Of a stretch of DNA of 64,000 nucleotides, positions 26,454 to 34,726 are shown piece by piece. Origin of the DNA: an uncultured Bacilli bacterium. Lineage in GTDB: Bacteria; Bacillota_I; Bacilli_A; ML615J-28; CAG-313. The position numbers were made by a program, and so were the translations under genes. The stretch lies in the NCBI GenBank assembly GCA_934140285.1, contig CAKPBI010000003.1, forward strand, positions 124,001 through 188,000. The letters are read 5' to 3'. The notes under the pieces were generated by a model, which searched no databases, was not told where the DNA came from, and worked only from the letters and a program-made list of their open reading frames with translations. How positions within the stretch are numbered: position 1 is the stretch's first letter; each line of letters opens with the position of its first letter.

Positions 26454-27820
26454 AACTTACCGATAAAATAGGAAGAGAAAATATTATAGATAAATTATGT
26501 AAACTAATTAAACAACTCAACCCAAATCAAAATATTAGTATATGTTTAGATGGAGCATGGGGAAGTGGCAAAACGTATACTTTAAATTTATTAGAAGAAA
26601 AAATAGAAAAAAATGAAAATTATTTTATAATAAGATATGATGCGTGGGAAAATACATTTTATTCAGACCCACTTATTGCGATTTTAGCATGTATTATAGA
26701 TGGTGTTAATGAAAAAATTAATTTTTTAGATAATAAACATCAAAAAAAAACAGCTAAAAAACTAGCAAAAACCACAATAGATATAGCGGCTAGATTATCC
26801 AATAAAATAGCTAAATTAAAAGAAATTGTTGCAAAAATTATTGATAAGGTAAAAGAATTAAATGTAGCAAATGAAAATATTTTGTTAGAAAAATATAAAA
26901 GCTATAAAGATTTATTAAATGAAACAAAAAACATATTAAATCAAATAACGAAAACTGATAAAGGTAGGAAACAAAAAATAGTAATTATAGTTGATGAAAT
27001 CGATCGTTGCTTGCCTGAGGAACAACTAAAAATTCTTGAGAGAATGCATCACTTGTTAGATATTAATAATTGTGCAGTTATTGTTTCTATAAATCAATGT
27101 AGTATTGCAACAATAGTTAAAACAATTTATGGAATAAATGGATATGAATATTTGAAAAAGTTTTTTACGGCTACGTTTAAATTAGAGAAGTCATCAAATT
27201 TATACTTAAATAGTTTATTTAATGATTATGTTATAGTATTGAAAAAGTATGTTAATAAAACCGAAGAATTATGCAAAAGCATAGATATAGTGTATAAATG
27301 TTTAATAAATTCTAAAATTATTGATAATGTAGATAATAGAGAACTTACACGTTACTTTGAGGCTATAATAGAAATTAGTAATGATATTGGGTGGGATAAA
27401 TTAACGCCATATAATATATATTTTATTTTTTTGGGTTTATACTTTAGGAGATTTATTTCCCAAAACTTTTTGAACTTAAAAAACATAACTGAAAATCAAA
27501 ATAAAGTAGAAAAAGTTAACAGTGTTCCAATAAATAATTATAAAGATGAATCTCCATATTTTGATTATATTTATTTATTTTGTAATTTAGATTTTTTCTT
27601 TGATAATGATGAAACATATAATATTTTTAAAGAAGAATTTACAATAGCAAGAAGACTTAGCTTAGCATTTAATGAAATGGTTTATTTCTCTCAGGGAATG
27701 CAATTTTTCGGTAATGAATATCGCCAATTTTGTGGTTTGCCAAAAGTAAATTCAGATGAATGTAAACAAATTGCAGACTTAATAATGTTATATGCAGGAG
27801 AAAACAATATAATAAATTAA
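26450..27820 (+). CDS. KAP-family P-loop NTPase
   Basis: 456 aa. Walker A is G35-AWGSGKT42 and Walker B IVIIVDEIDRCLPE (D182, E183); the early YDAWENTFYSDPLIAILACII is characteristic of KAP NTPases, STAND-like ATPases common in phage-defence and mobile regions. No membrane insertion is visible, unlike many KAP proteins. The C-terminal ~200 residues are unassigned. Third gene of the coupled HEPN-NTase-KAP set; a likely job is ATP-driven sensing or switching of the toxin pair (inference). Confidence 0.85.
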   Translation: MKLTDKIGRENIIDKLCKLIKQLNPNQNISICLDGAWGSGKTYTLNLLEEKIEKNENYFIIRYDAWENTFYSDPLIAILACIIDGVNEKINFLDNKHQKKTAKKLAKTTIDIAARLSNKIAKLKEIVAKIIDKVKELNVANENILLEKYKSYKDLLNETKNILNQITKTDKGRKQKIVIIVDEIDRCLPEEQLKILERMHHLLDINNCAVIVSINQCSIATIVKTIYGINGYEYLKKFFTATFKLEKSSNLYLNSLFNDYVIVLKKYVNKTEELCKSIDIVYKCLINSKIIDNVDNRELTRYFEAIIEISNDIGWDKLTPYNIYFIFLGLYFRRFISQNFLNLKNITENQNKVEKVNSVPINNYKDESPYFDYIYLFCNLDFFFDNDETYNIFKEEFTIARRLSLAFNEMVYFSQGMQFFGNEYRQFCGLPKVNSDECKQIADLIMLYAGENNIIN

Positions 27821-27888
27821 TAAATTACGTTTTTAAATACGTATAATATGAAACAAAAGATTAAATTATTAAAAAGGAGAATTTAAAA

Positions 27889-28467
27889 ATGAATAATAAT
27901 CAAAATACTAATATTGATTCAATAACTAGTATGTTTTTGCAATCATTAGCTACGTGTAGTTTATTAGCTGAATTAAGTAATAAAAAGTTTTTAAAGTCTA
28001 AGTACTTTAAAAAATTAAAATTTCAAAACAACTATTTAAAAAAGATTTTAATTGAATCAAGTATTGGCAATCCCGCATGTTTGATGATGATGCTTTATGG
28101 CTTATTGGTTATTCCTTATACAACTAAAGGTAAAAGTAAATTAAAGTTTAATGAAATTAATAATTTTATTAATTGTATTTGTAATGAAAAGCCAAATTTC
28201 TATGAAACAACATATAATGATGAAAAAAATAAAACTATTGATTATATTAGACACATAAGAAACTCAGTAAGCCATGGCAAATTTGAATTTGAACAAGAAG
28301 ATAAGATTTGTTTTGTAATTTTTAATGATGAAAATATGAGAGACAAGAATCAGCATTGTTCACTAAAATTAAAAACTAAAGATGTTGGAAGAATTCTAGA
28401 AAAATTGCAAAAGCTTCTATTTGAGTATTTTATAAATTATCAACAATCTCAGATAAAAGTAAAATAA
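27889..28467 (+). CDS. Second HEPN-domain protein
   Basis: 192 aa, helical. RHIRNSVSHGKFEF carries the HEPN motif R124-N-x3-H129, followed by strand-like CFVIFNDEN as in the plasmid pEK499-p136-like HEPN group. AAGGAG precedes the start, 68 bases after the KAP gene. RNA copy 3 begins directly after its stop. A second RNase in the cassette, or an inactive partner of the first; the sequence does not decide. Confidence 0.65.
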   Translation: MNNNQNTNIDSITSMFLQSLATCSLLAELSNKKFLKSKYFKKLKFQNNYLKKILIESSIGNPACLMMMLYGLLVIPYTTKGKSKLKFNEINNFINCICNEKPNFYETTYNDEKNKTIDYIRHIRNSVSHGKFEFEQEDKICFVIFNDENMRDKNQHCSLKLKTKDVGRILEKLQKLLFEYFINYQQSQIKVK

Positions 28468-28476
28468 AGTTAATAT

Positions 28477-28515
28477 TGTCTTTTGTTCGACATAATTTTC
28501 ACATTATGATATAAT
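28477..28515 (+). promoter_or_regulatory. Promoter and operator-like repeat of RNA copy 3
   Basis: TCGACA (28487-28492), 17 bases, TATAAT (28510-28515). TGTC (28477-28480) and GACA (28489-28492) form an inverted repeat with an 8-base gap, as in copy 2, though the spacer between the hexamers has diverged. Confidence 0.8.
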
Positions 28516-28521
28516 TTACTC

Positions 28522-28713
28522 GTGGGACCCCTAATTAATAAAAGATTAAAAGAAGAAAGGCATTAATCAATTATTAATTAATACAACTGAATATGAATTA
28601 ATCAAAAATGATTAAATATTTGTATGCTTTAGTAGGATACTTACTTTGCTAGCGTAAGGGTGAAGTAAGCTATACTGCTAAACCAAGCATGCAGGTTTTT
28701 AGTCATTTTTTTA
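28522..28713 (+). ncRNA. Structured RNA, copy 3 (long form)
   Basis: By eye identical to copy 2 from GTGGGACCCC to the final T-run, apart from one A-to-G change in the distal hairpin (GGGTAAAG becomes GGGTGAAG), which turns an A-U pair into G-U and keeps the helix. The following gene starts only 38 bases after the T-run and has no promoter of its own, so this copy probably acts as the 5' leader or attenuator of the receiver/kinase genes, whatever else it does. Confidence 0.7.
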
Positions 28714-28751
28714 ATTAAAGAAAAAGAAATTGAAAAGAAAGAGGAATAAAA

Positions 28752-29429
28752 ATGATAAAAATTTTAATGAAAAAAATGAAGACAGTAAGAGAATGGAGTG
28801 TAAATAATAAAACAAAATATAATCCACAAAGAAATAATGTGAAAATATGTGTTATTGATGATAATGGAATTGATGAAAATAAATTGAAAAAGATGGGCTA
28901 TAATAATGTGACAGCAATAAAGGAATACGTTAACAAAGAGATAATTAAACCTTTTGATGTTGTAGTTTGTGATATTAATGGAATTGGTAATGAGATTGAT
29001 CCAAAAAGACAAGGAATAGCGGTTGCATTAGACATTAAAAAAGTGTACCCTGAAAAAATAGTTATTTTATATAGTGGTGAAAATCCAATTGATTATGACG
29101 AAAATTTAGATTTTAAAACTTCAAATATTGATGGATTTATAAAAAAAGGAATTTCAACAAAGGATTTTGTTGATCAATTGGATATATATTGTTCTCCTTT
29201 TTGGAATCCTATTGATGCATGGAAATTTGCAGAAAAAAATTTAAGAGATGAACAAACGCCTAATAAAATAATTGCTTATCTTGAACATATTTATGTTAAG
29301 TCAATTGAGAAAAATAAAAACTATGTAAATATGTATGTGGAAAAAAATAATACTGAGGATGTAGTGAAACTATCAATAGCAATTTTAAATTTTTTAAGTA
29401 AAATAATATTAGTGGGTATTACGAAATGA
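28752..29429 (+). CDS. Response-regulator receiver protein without DNA-binding domain
   Basis: 225 aa. The receiver signature is complete: D36-D37 after the first strand, phospho-acceptor D74 (VVCDINGIG), S108 (LYSGE) and K131 (GFIKKG). The C-terminal ~75 residues are helical with no known output domain. AGAGG precedes the start. Its stop overlaps the kinase start (ATGA), so the two form a two-component pair. With no DNA-binding part, the output is probably protein-protein contact or phosphate relay. Confidence 0.8.
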   Translation: MIKILMKKMKTVREWSVNNKTKYNPQRNNVKICVIDDNGIDENKLKKMGYNNVTAIKEYVNKEIIKPFDVVVCDINGIGNEIDPKRQGIAVALDIKKVYPEKIVILYSGENPIDYDENLDFKTSNIDGFIKKGISTKDFVDQLDIYCSPFWNPIDAWKFAEKNLRDEQTPNKIIAYLEHIYVKSIEKNKNYVNMYVEKNNTEDVVKLSIAILNFLSKIILVGITK

Positions 29430-30649
29430 TAAAAAATAACATAACTATTTTAGATAATTTAGATATTATATTTGAAAAAAATATTGGTGAAGAATTTTGT
29501 AAGAAAAAACTTTATGATCGATTAGACAATTTATCACCGAATAAAAAATGTTTAAAATTTTATAATGATAATATTTCTCTAAAGTATAGAGGATATAAAA
29601 ATTGTCCATATGGATATACATGCTTTTTTTCTGAAAAAAATATTTTTGGCAGCTTAATTATTAAAGATTTTTCAAATATTAAATTAATAAAAGGACATAA
29701 AGCTTTTCTTAATACAAGCAAAATTTTGTATGATAATATGGATATAGCAGATGAATATTTAAAATTATTAAAATCCGAAGAATTGTTTCAAACTAGAAAA
29801 AATGTTTTTCATGATTTAAAGAATAGTAATTCTTTTATACGAGATCTTTTAGATAACCAAAACGAAAATAGGTTAACTGGATCCTATGATTTAGAATGTA
29901 TAAATCATTATTTCGATATATTCGAAGAATATGAAAGCAAGACAGCAATAATTTCAAATGAGTATGTTGCATTGACATCAAATATTAAAAGAATTGAATA
30001 TTATACAAAAAAAATAGAATTATACGATGAAACAATGGCTAAGTTGGAATTGGCCACTAAAAGAATATTGTCTAATGAGCCAGAAAACATAAAAAGAAAT
30101 GAACAAGATTTATATGATTTTTTTCACCTTGTTGAATATAGAATCAGATATTTTAAAAGATTAACAGAAATTAATAAAACGAAAAAAGATTTAGAAATTA
30201 AAGATATTAATTTACATAAAATACTAACAAAATTAACAAGAATGTTTAATCATTATGCCACTAATATGAAAATAGAAATTAAATTTCAAAGTAGTCCTAA
30301 TTTAAATTATGATATAAAAGCACAGGATGATGTATATTTAGCAATATTCATTCTTTTAGAAAATGCTTTAAAATATACTGATTTTAATGATAAAATTTAT
30401 ATCACGTTAGGCAAAAATACTTTAAGTAACGAACTTTATATAACTATTAAAAATAGAGCGAATGAAATAGGAGTTGTTGATGCTAATGAACTTAAGGAAA
30501 AAAATAAAAGAGGATTGAATGCAACCGTTGGAAATGGACTTGGATTGTACATTGCAAATGAAATACTAAAAAAACAAAACATAGAACTAAATTTAAAATA
30601 TATTGATCACTATTTCATAGCAGAGATAACAAAATTTATAATTTTATAG
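29426..30649 (+). CDS. Soluble histidine kinase
   Basis: 407 aa without membrane segments. H129 lies in VFHDLKNSNSF, a plausible phospho-acceptor box; the HATPase domain shows the N box LLENALKYT (N313) and G box GNGLGLYIANEIL (G369-G373). The N-terminal ~110 residues are an unassigned sensor region with a Cys pair (NCPYGYTC). A cytosolic kinase next to DUF262 and HEPN genes resembles two-component modules in defence islands, where an internal cue such as infection is sensed. That link is inference. Confidence 0.8.
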   Translation: MIKNNITILDNLDIIFEKNIGEEFCKKKLYDRLDNLSPNKKCLKFYNDNISLKYRGYKNCPYGYTCFFSEKNIFGSLIIKDFSNIKLIKGHKAFLNTSKILYDNMDIADEYLKLLKSEELFQTRKNVFHDLKNSNSFIRDLLDNQNENRLTGSYDLECINHYFDIFEEYESKTAIISNEYVALTSNIKRIEYYTKKIELYDETMAKLELATKRILSNEPENIKRNEQDLYDFFHLVEYRIRYFKRLTEINKTKKDLEIKDINLHKILTKLTRMFNHYATNMKIEIKFQSSPNLNYDIKAQDDVYLAIFILLENALKYTDFNDKIYITLGKNTLSNELYITIKNRANEIGVVDANELKEKNKRGLNATVGNGLGLYIANEILKKQNIELNLKYIDHYFIAEITKFIIL

Positions 30650-30743
30650 TATATAACAGAAATAAAATTATGAGTGTCAGTATCATTACTTTAGTTTATA
30701 CATTAATTTTTAATGCTTGTTAGTAAAATAAGGAGAAATAAAT

Positions 30744-32552
30744 ATGACAAATAAAGAAGTTCTACAAACGAAAAGTGTAGGAAGTAATTGTTTTAATCTT
30801 GAAATTATATTTAAGGAAAAGTTTACTGTTGATTTTTATCAAAGAGAATATGTTTGGGAAAGAAAACAATTAGAAGATCTCATTAATGATATATCGAATG
30901 CTTTTTTAAAATGCTGGAAACCAGAAGATTCTTTAGAATCGGTAAGAAAATATGATCCATATTTTATGGGAGAAATAATAATTTCAGAGAAATACGGGGA
31001 AAGAAGCGCAATTATTGATGGTCAACAAAGAATTACTACTTTTACATTAATTTTGATATATCTTCTTAAAAATTATAAAAAAATTAATAAATTTCCAATT
31101 TTAAGAGTATCAAATACAATTTATGAACTTGATTATGGTACACCGAGATTTAACCTAGATATTTCTATAAGAAACGACTGCATGTTAGGACTATTTAATG
31201 ATGGGACATATACACCAAATACAACAGACAAATATTATGTTCAAAAAATTGTAGATAGATATAACGATATTGCAGAGTGTTGGAATGACAAAATTAATGA
31301 AACAAATGTTTCCTCATTTGCTTATTGGATTTTGGAAAAGGTTATGTTTTCTAGAGTTTGGGCAAATAGTGATGATTTTGCATATATTATTTTTGAAACT
31401 ATGAATGATAGAGGACTTTCGTTAACCCCTGTTGAAATGCTAAGAAGTTATTTGCTTGCAAATATAGATGTAGCTAATAGAAATGAAATGCTTATAAAGT
31501 TGGATAATTGTATAAATAGGTTATCTTTAATAAAACTTTCATCTAAATCAAAAGCCGAACAAGAGTTTTTTAAAGTTTATTTAAGAGGTCATTATGCAAA
31601 AGATTTATCCCAAGGAAAAGATTTTTCAGATTTTGTAAAAATAGGTAATGCTTTTCATAGATGGGTTAGAGACCATGAAGAATTACTTGAATTAAATAAT
31701 TCTAATAGCTATGTTAATTTTGTTAACAAACTTGATTACTATTCCAAACAATATGAACTAATTTATAGAAAAATAGAAGAAAGAGATGCTAACAAATATT
31801 TATATCTTATTGTAAATAATGACTATGGATTTACTATGCAAACTGCAGTAATACTTGCTTCAATTTGTTATAATGATTCAGAGGAAATTGTAGAAAGTAA
31901 AATTCAACTTGTTTCAAAATATTTAACAAAAGTATTATCATGGAGAGTGTGGAATCATTGGATGATATCACAAAGTTCACTTGAAGCTCCAATTTATGAT
32001 TTATGTAAAAAAATAAGAAATTTAAATGTTACTGAAATTGAAAAAATTTTAAAATCGGATCCAATTGAAATTCCCAATTTAGAAAATTCTCCTACATTAA
32101 ATCAACAAAATAAAAGACGACTTAAGGTATTAATTTCTTTAGTTACTGAAATTGTCGCAAGGGAATCAAAAGCTCCAGATTATATGCTTAATAAACCAGA
32201 TATTGAAATAGAACACATATGGTCTAATCATTTTGAACAACATCAAGATGAATTTACTAGCATAGATGAATTTTCAAATATTAGAAACAATATAGGAGAT
32301 TTACTTGTCCTTAGTAAATCATTTAATTCTTCATATAATGATGCTAGTTATTCAGTAAAAGTACAACAATATTTTAGTCAAAATATTTTAGCTCAAACAT
32401 TGAATGCAATGAAATATGTTAACAATCCTAATTTTATTAGATTTGTGTCGAGTTCAGGATTACAGTTTAAACCTTATGAAGAATTCAAAAAAAGTTCTAT
32501 TAATGAAAGAGCCGAACTATATAAGGCTATTTTACTTTGGAATTGGAGGTAA
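30744..32552 (+). CDS. DUF262/DUF1524 protein (GmrSD-type nuclease)
   Basis: 602 aa. The N-terminal DUF262 domain has the ParB-like fold motifs FYQREYVWERKQLEDLINDI and IIDGQQRITTFTLIL (D92-G-Q-Q-R96). The C-terminal DUF1524 domain carries the HNH-like EHIWS (H491) and NNIGDLLVLSKSFNSSYND. GmrSD is a type IV restriction enzyme that uses nucleotide hydrolysis to cut modified phage DNA; SspE of phosphorothioate defence has the same layout. AAGGAG marks the start, 94 bases after the kinase gene. It is probably the effector of this block or an independent defence gene. Confidence 0.9.
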   Translation: MTNKEVLQTKSVGSNCFNLEIIFKEKFTVDFYQREYVWERKQLEDLINDISNAFLKCWKPEDSLESVRKYDPYFMGEIIISEKYGERSAIIDGQQRITTFTLILIYLLKNYKKINKFPILRVSNTIYELDYGTPRFNLDISIRNDCMLGLFNDGTYTPNTTDKYYVQKIVDRYNDIAECWNDKINETNVSSFAYWILEKVMFSRVWANSDDFAYIIFETMNDRGLSLTPVEMLRSYLLANIDVANRNEMLIKLDNCINRLSLIKLSSKSKAEQEFFKVYLRGHYAKDLSQGKDFSDFVKIGNAFHRWVRDHEELLELNNSNSYVNFVNKLDYYSKQYELIYRKIEERDANKYLYLIVNNDYGFTMQTAVILASICYNDSEEIVESKIQLVSKYLTKVLSWRVWNHWMISQSSLEAPIYDLCKKIRNLNVTEIEKILKSDPIEIPNLENSPTLNQQNKRRLKVLISLVTEIVARESKAPDYMLNKPDIEIEHIWSNHFEQHQDEFTSIDEFSNIRNNIGDLLVLSKSFNSSYNDASYSVKVQQYFSQNILAQTLNAMKYVNNPNFIRFVSSSGLQFKPYEEFKKSSINERAELYKAILLWNWR

Positions 32553-32713
32553 AAATAAAAATAAGATAAAAATTGATTTATATAGTAGAAAGGAAATTTA
32601 CTTTTTTTGCTATTGATAGTTAATTTTGATTTATAAAAATATGAAAATTACTTAGCAAATTGTCCCCTTTTTACTATGTTTATACAAAAATTTTGTTTTT
32701 ATTCAAATAAAAA

Positions 32714-33037
32714 ATGAAAAAAATAATTATTCCAGTAATTGTACTATTAATAATCATATTTATTGTTGGTGGATTTCATATCTTATTTCAAGGAATGGAA
32801 AAACTAATTCAAGTACTTGTTAATTTTTTTCCTTTATTTAAACCAATTATAAAACATTCGTTAAAAAAATATATAAGATCTTCCTATTTTATTAGCAGCA
32901 TAATTATATTTATTTTTTCCACGTTGGGGATTATTTTTAGTGCGAAGAAAAGAAAGACATTAATTTTAATTATATCTTCAATTTTAGATATAATCTCTTT
33001 ATTGAGTGTTATTAGTAATCTAATGGTGTGTGAATAA
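32714..33037 (+). CDS. Small hypothetical membrane protein
   Basis: 107 aa with three hydrophobic segments (about 4-22, 56-76, 83-103). No good ribosome site is visible before the ATG. It overlaps the region of the next gene's start. The 160-base gap upstream (32553-32713) holds no gene; it contains CTTAGCAAATTGTCCCCTTTTT, similar to a stretch at about 51181. Confidence 0.5.
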   Translation: MKKIIIPVIVLLIIIFIVGGFHILFQGMEKLIQVLVNFFPLFKPIIKHSLKKYIRSSYFISSIIIFIFSTLGIIFSAKKRKTLILIISSILDIISLLSVISNLMVCE

Positions 33038-33038
33038 T

Positions 33039-33548
33039 ATGGAGATAATTACAATAGAGTCGTTAATCAAGGAAGTAAAACAATGTTTAAAAAATGAATG
33101 TGCCTTAGCAGCTTTAATTGTTGCTTTAACAATTCCTGATATATGTGGAAAAATTTTATATCCTAATGATTCTAATTCTCAAAGATATAAAAAATGGTTT
33201 AATAAATATATTGGTGATTATGAACAATCAATAATTGATAAAGAAAAACCCAAAGATGAGCAAATGCCATATATGAATGGCGATGTTTTTTATAAATTAA
33301 GATGTGCAATTCTTCATGAAGGATCAGATGATATTTCTTCTAAGATTAATATACATGAATTTAACTTGTGCTACAATAGAAGCGCAAGATTAGAGAATAC
33401 GTCAATTTTAAAAAGGACCGATTACTTAGTTAATGAATCTGTAATAGAATATTCAAAAGTAATTGTATGGAATATCAATGTATATTACTTATGTGAAAAA
33501 ATAATTTATGCAACTGAAATTTTTTTAAAAAGCAAAAATAAATGTTAA
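33039..33548 (+). CDS. HEPN-like hypothetical protein
   Basis: ~169 aa, helical. YKLRCAILHEGSDDI has the form R-x3-L-H-x-G seen in a large group of HEPN-related proteins of unknown role in defence islands. A GTG at 33030 is in frame, but ATG 33039 follows GGTGTG better. The preceding membrane-protein gene ends within it (33037), so the two may be coupled. Confidence 0.55.
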   Translation: MEIITIESLIKEVKQCLKNECALAALIVALTIPDICGKILYPNDSNSQRYKKWFNKYIGDYEQSIIDKEKPKDEQMPYMNGDVFYKLRCAILHEGSDDISSKINIHEFNLCYNRSARLENTSILKRTDYLVNESVIEYSKVIVWNINVYYLCEKIIYATEIFLKSKNKC

Positions 33549-33690
33549 TTATATATAAGTATACTTAAGGGCAACTAAAAAGCATTTAAATCGTAGTTAG
33601 TATAGTATTGTAGTAAAATTTATAATTAACATTAAATACTTACAAATTTATTAATAAGTATGATATTAAAATAAAAAAAAGGAAAAAACT

Positions 33691-34617
33691 ATGAAAAAAT
33701 GCAAAATTTGCGAAACTGAATTGAATGATATAAATAAATTAGATTATATAACTCTTTATGAACAAATTTATTGTGTCGAATGTAAAACAATTAGTAACTT
33801 AAAAACTGAATTAATAAAATATTCAAAAAAAATACGTGATATTCAAGATAATGATCCAATTCAAAATAACAATATGATTACCGAATTTGAAAGCACAACT
33901 GAATTTGGACATTTATCTATTGCTCATTTAGATACGTATGATGAAAAAATAATTATTAAAAATAGAACAAATAGAATAAAGGATTTAATTAATAGAATTA
34001 TAGCAGGAAGAAATTTTCTTTATAGAGAACTTGAGCCAAAAGTTCAAATTCTTAGATCTATTTATAAAAATAAAGACAGATTCTGGAATGACAGTGAAAA
34101 TATGAAATTTCATATATGTATAGTTATAATTGAATATATTGTTATTAAATTGAATGAGTTCTTATCAAAAAGTAAAAATGCAACTAAGTACTCAATTCAT
34201 AAAATTGAAAATATAATTAAAGAAAATAAATACACAATTTATAATGCTCAAAAAATAATAATTGAAAAAAAGTATCATAAATCCGGTGATGTTCAATACT
34301 TTGAATATCCAAGGTTTGAAATAGAAAGTTATTTAGAAAACCTTGAAACATTTAGGGAAGAATATCGTAATATAATTAATGCAATAGATGACTATAGAGA
34401 TAATATGTTTGCTCATATGGATGACTTAAAAAATACTGATTCTAAAATATATCTCACATATAATTATATTATTAAAATATTCAATTCACTAAAAATAATT
34501 TATGATGGCTTCCTTTACTCAGTTGCACCTGATAAGTATACAAACTTGCACATAGAATTTAATTTAAAATTTGATTTACTAAATAAAATATCTCAATTTT
34601 ATTCTGATAATTATTAA
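33691..34617 (+). CDS. Zinc-ribbon protein with AbiU2-like HEPN domain
   Basis: 308 aa. An N-terminal zinc ribbon (CKIC near 4-7 and CVEC near 27-31) is followed by a long helical region. Near residue 240, DDYRDNMFAHMD recalls the R-D-x-x-x-A-H core of AbiU2-type HEPN domains. AAGGA lies upstream. The 33549-33690 gap has no gene. Probably another abortive-infection type gene; moderate confidence only. Confidence 0.55.
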   Translation: MKKCKICETELNDINKLDYITLYEQIYCVECKTISNLKTELIKYSKKIRDIQDNDPIQNNNMITEFESTTEFGHLSIAHLDTYDEKIIIKNRTNRIKDLINRIIAGRNFLYRELEPKVQILRSIYKNKDRFWNDSENMKFHICIVIIEYIVIKLNEFLSKSKNATKYSIHKIENIIKENKYTIYNAQKIIIEKKYHKSGDVQYFEYPRFEIESYLENLETFREEYRNIINAIDDYRDNMFAHMDDLKNTDSKIYLTYNYIIKIFNSLKIIYDGFLYSVAPDKYTNLHIEFNLKFDLLNKISQFYSDNY

Positions 34618-34683
34618 AAAATTAAATAAATAAAACGGATATAATTATAAAAGTTAGATAGTATAAAAAAATATAACTATAAA

Positions 34684-34721
34684 AACACCAGTATACGAAT
34701 AATCGTAAACTGGTGTTTTAG
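34684..34721. terminator. Bidirectional terminator between convergent genes
   Basis: AACACCAGT (34684-34692) pairs with ACTGGTGTT (34709-34717), flanked by A and T runs on either side. It separates the plus-strand gene ending at 34617 from the minus-strand gene ending at 34727. Confidence 0.85.
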
Positions 34722-34726
34722 TATTA

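Noticed and set aside
22548..28713. The RNA copies as 6S RNA, tmRNA, SRP RNA, type III toxin-antitoxin RNA or retron RNA.
   Set aside because: The 5' and 3' ends do not pair as in 6S, there is no tRNA-like domain, no toxN or reverse transcriptase gene is near, and the sequence signatures of SRP RNA are missing.
28752..30649. The receiver/kinase pair as a Detocs system.
   Set aside because: No purine nucleoside phosphorylase or second receiver gene is present, and the kinase lacks visible TPR repeats.
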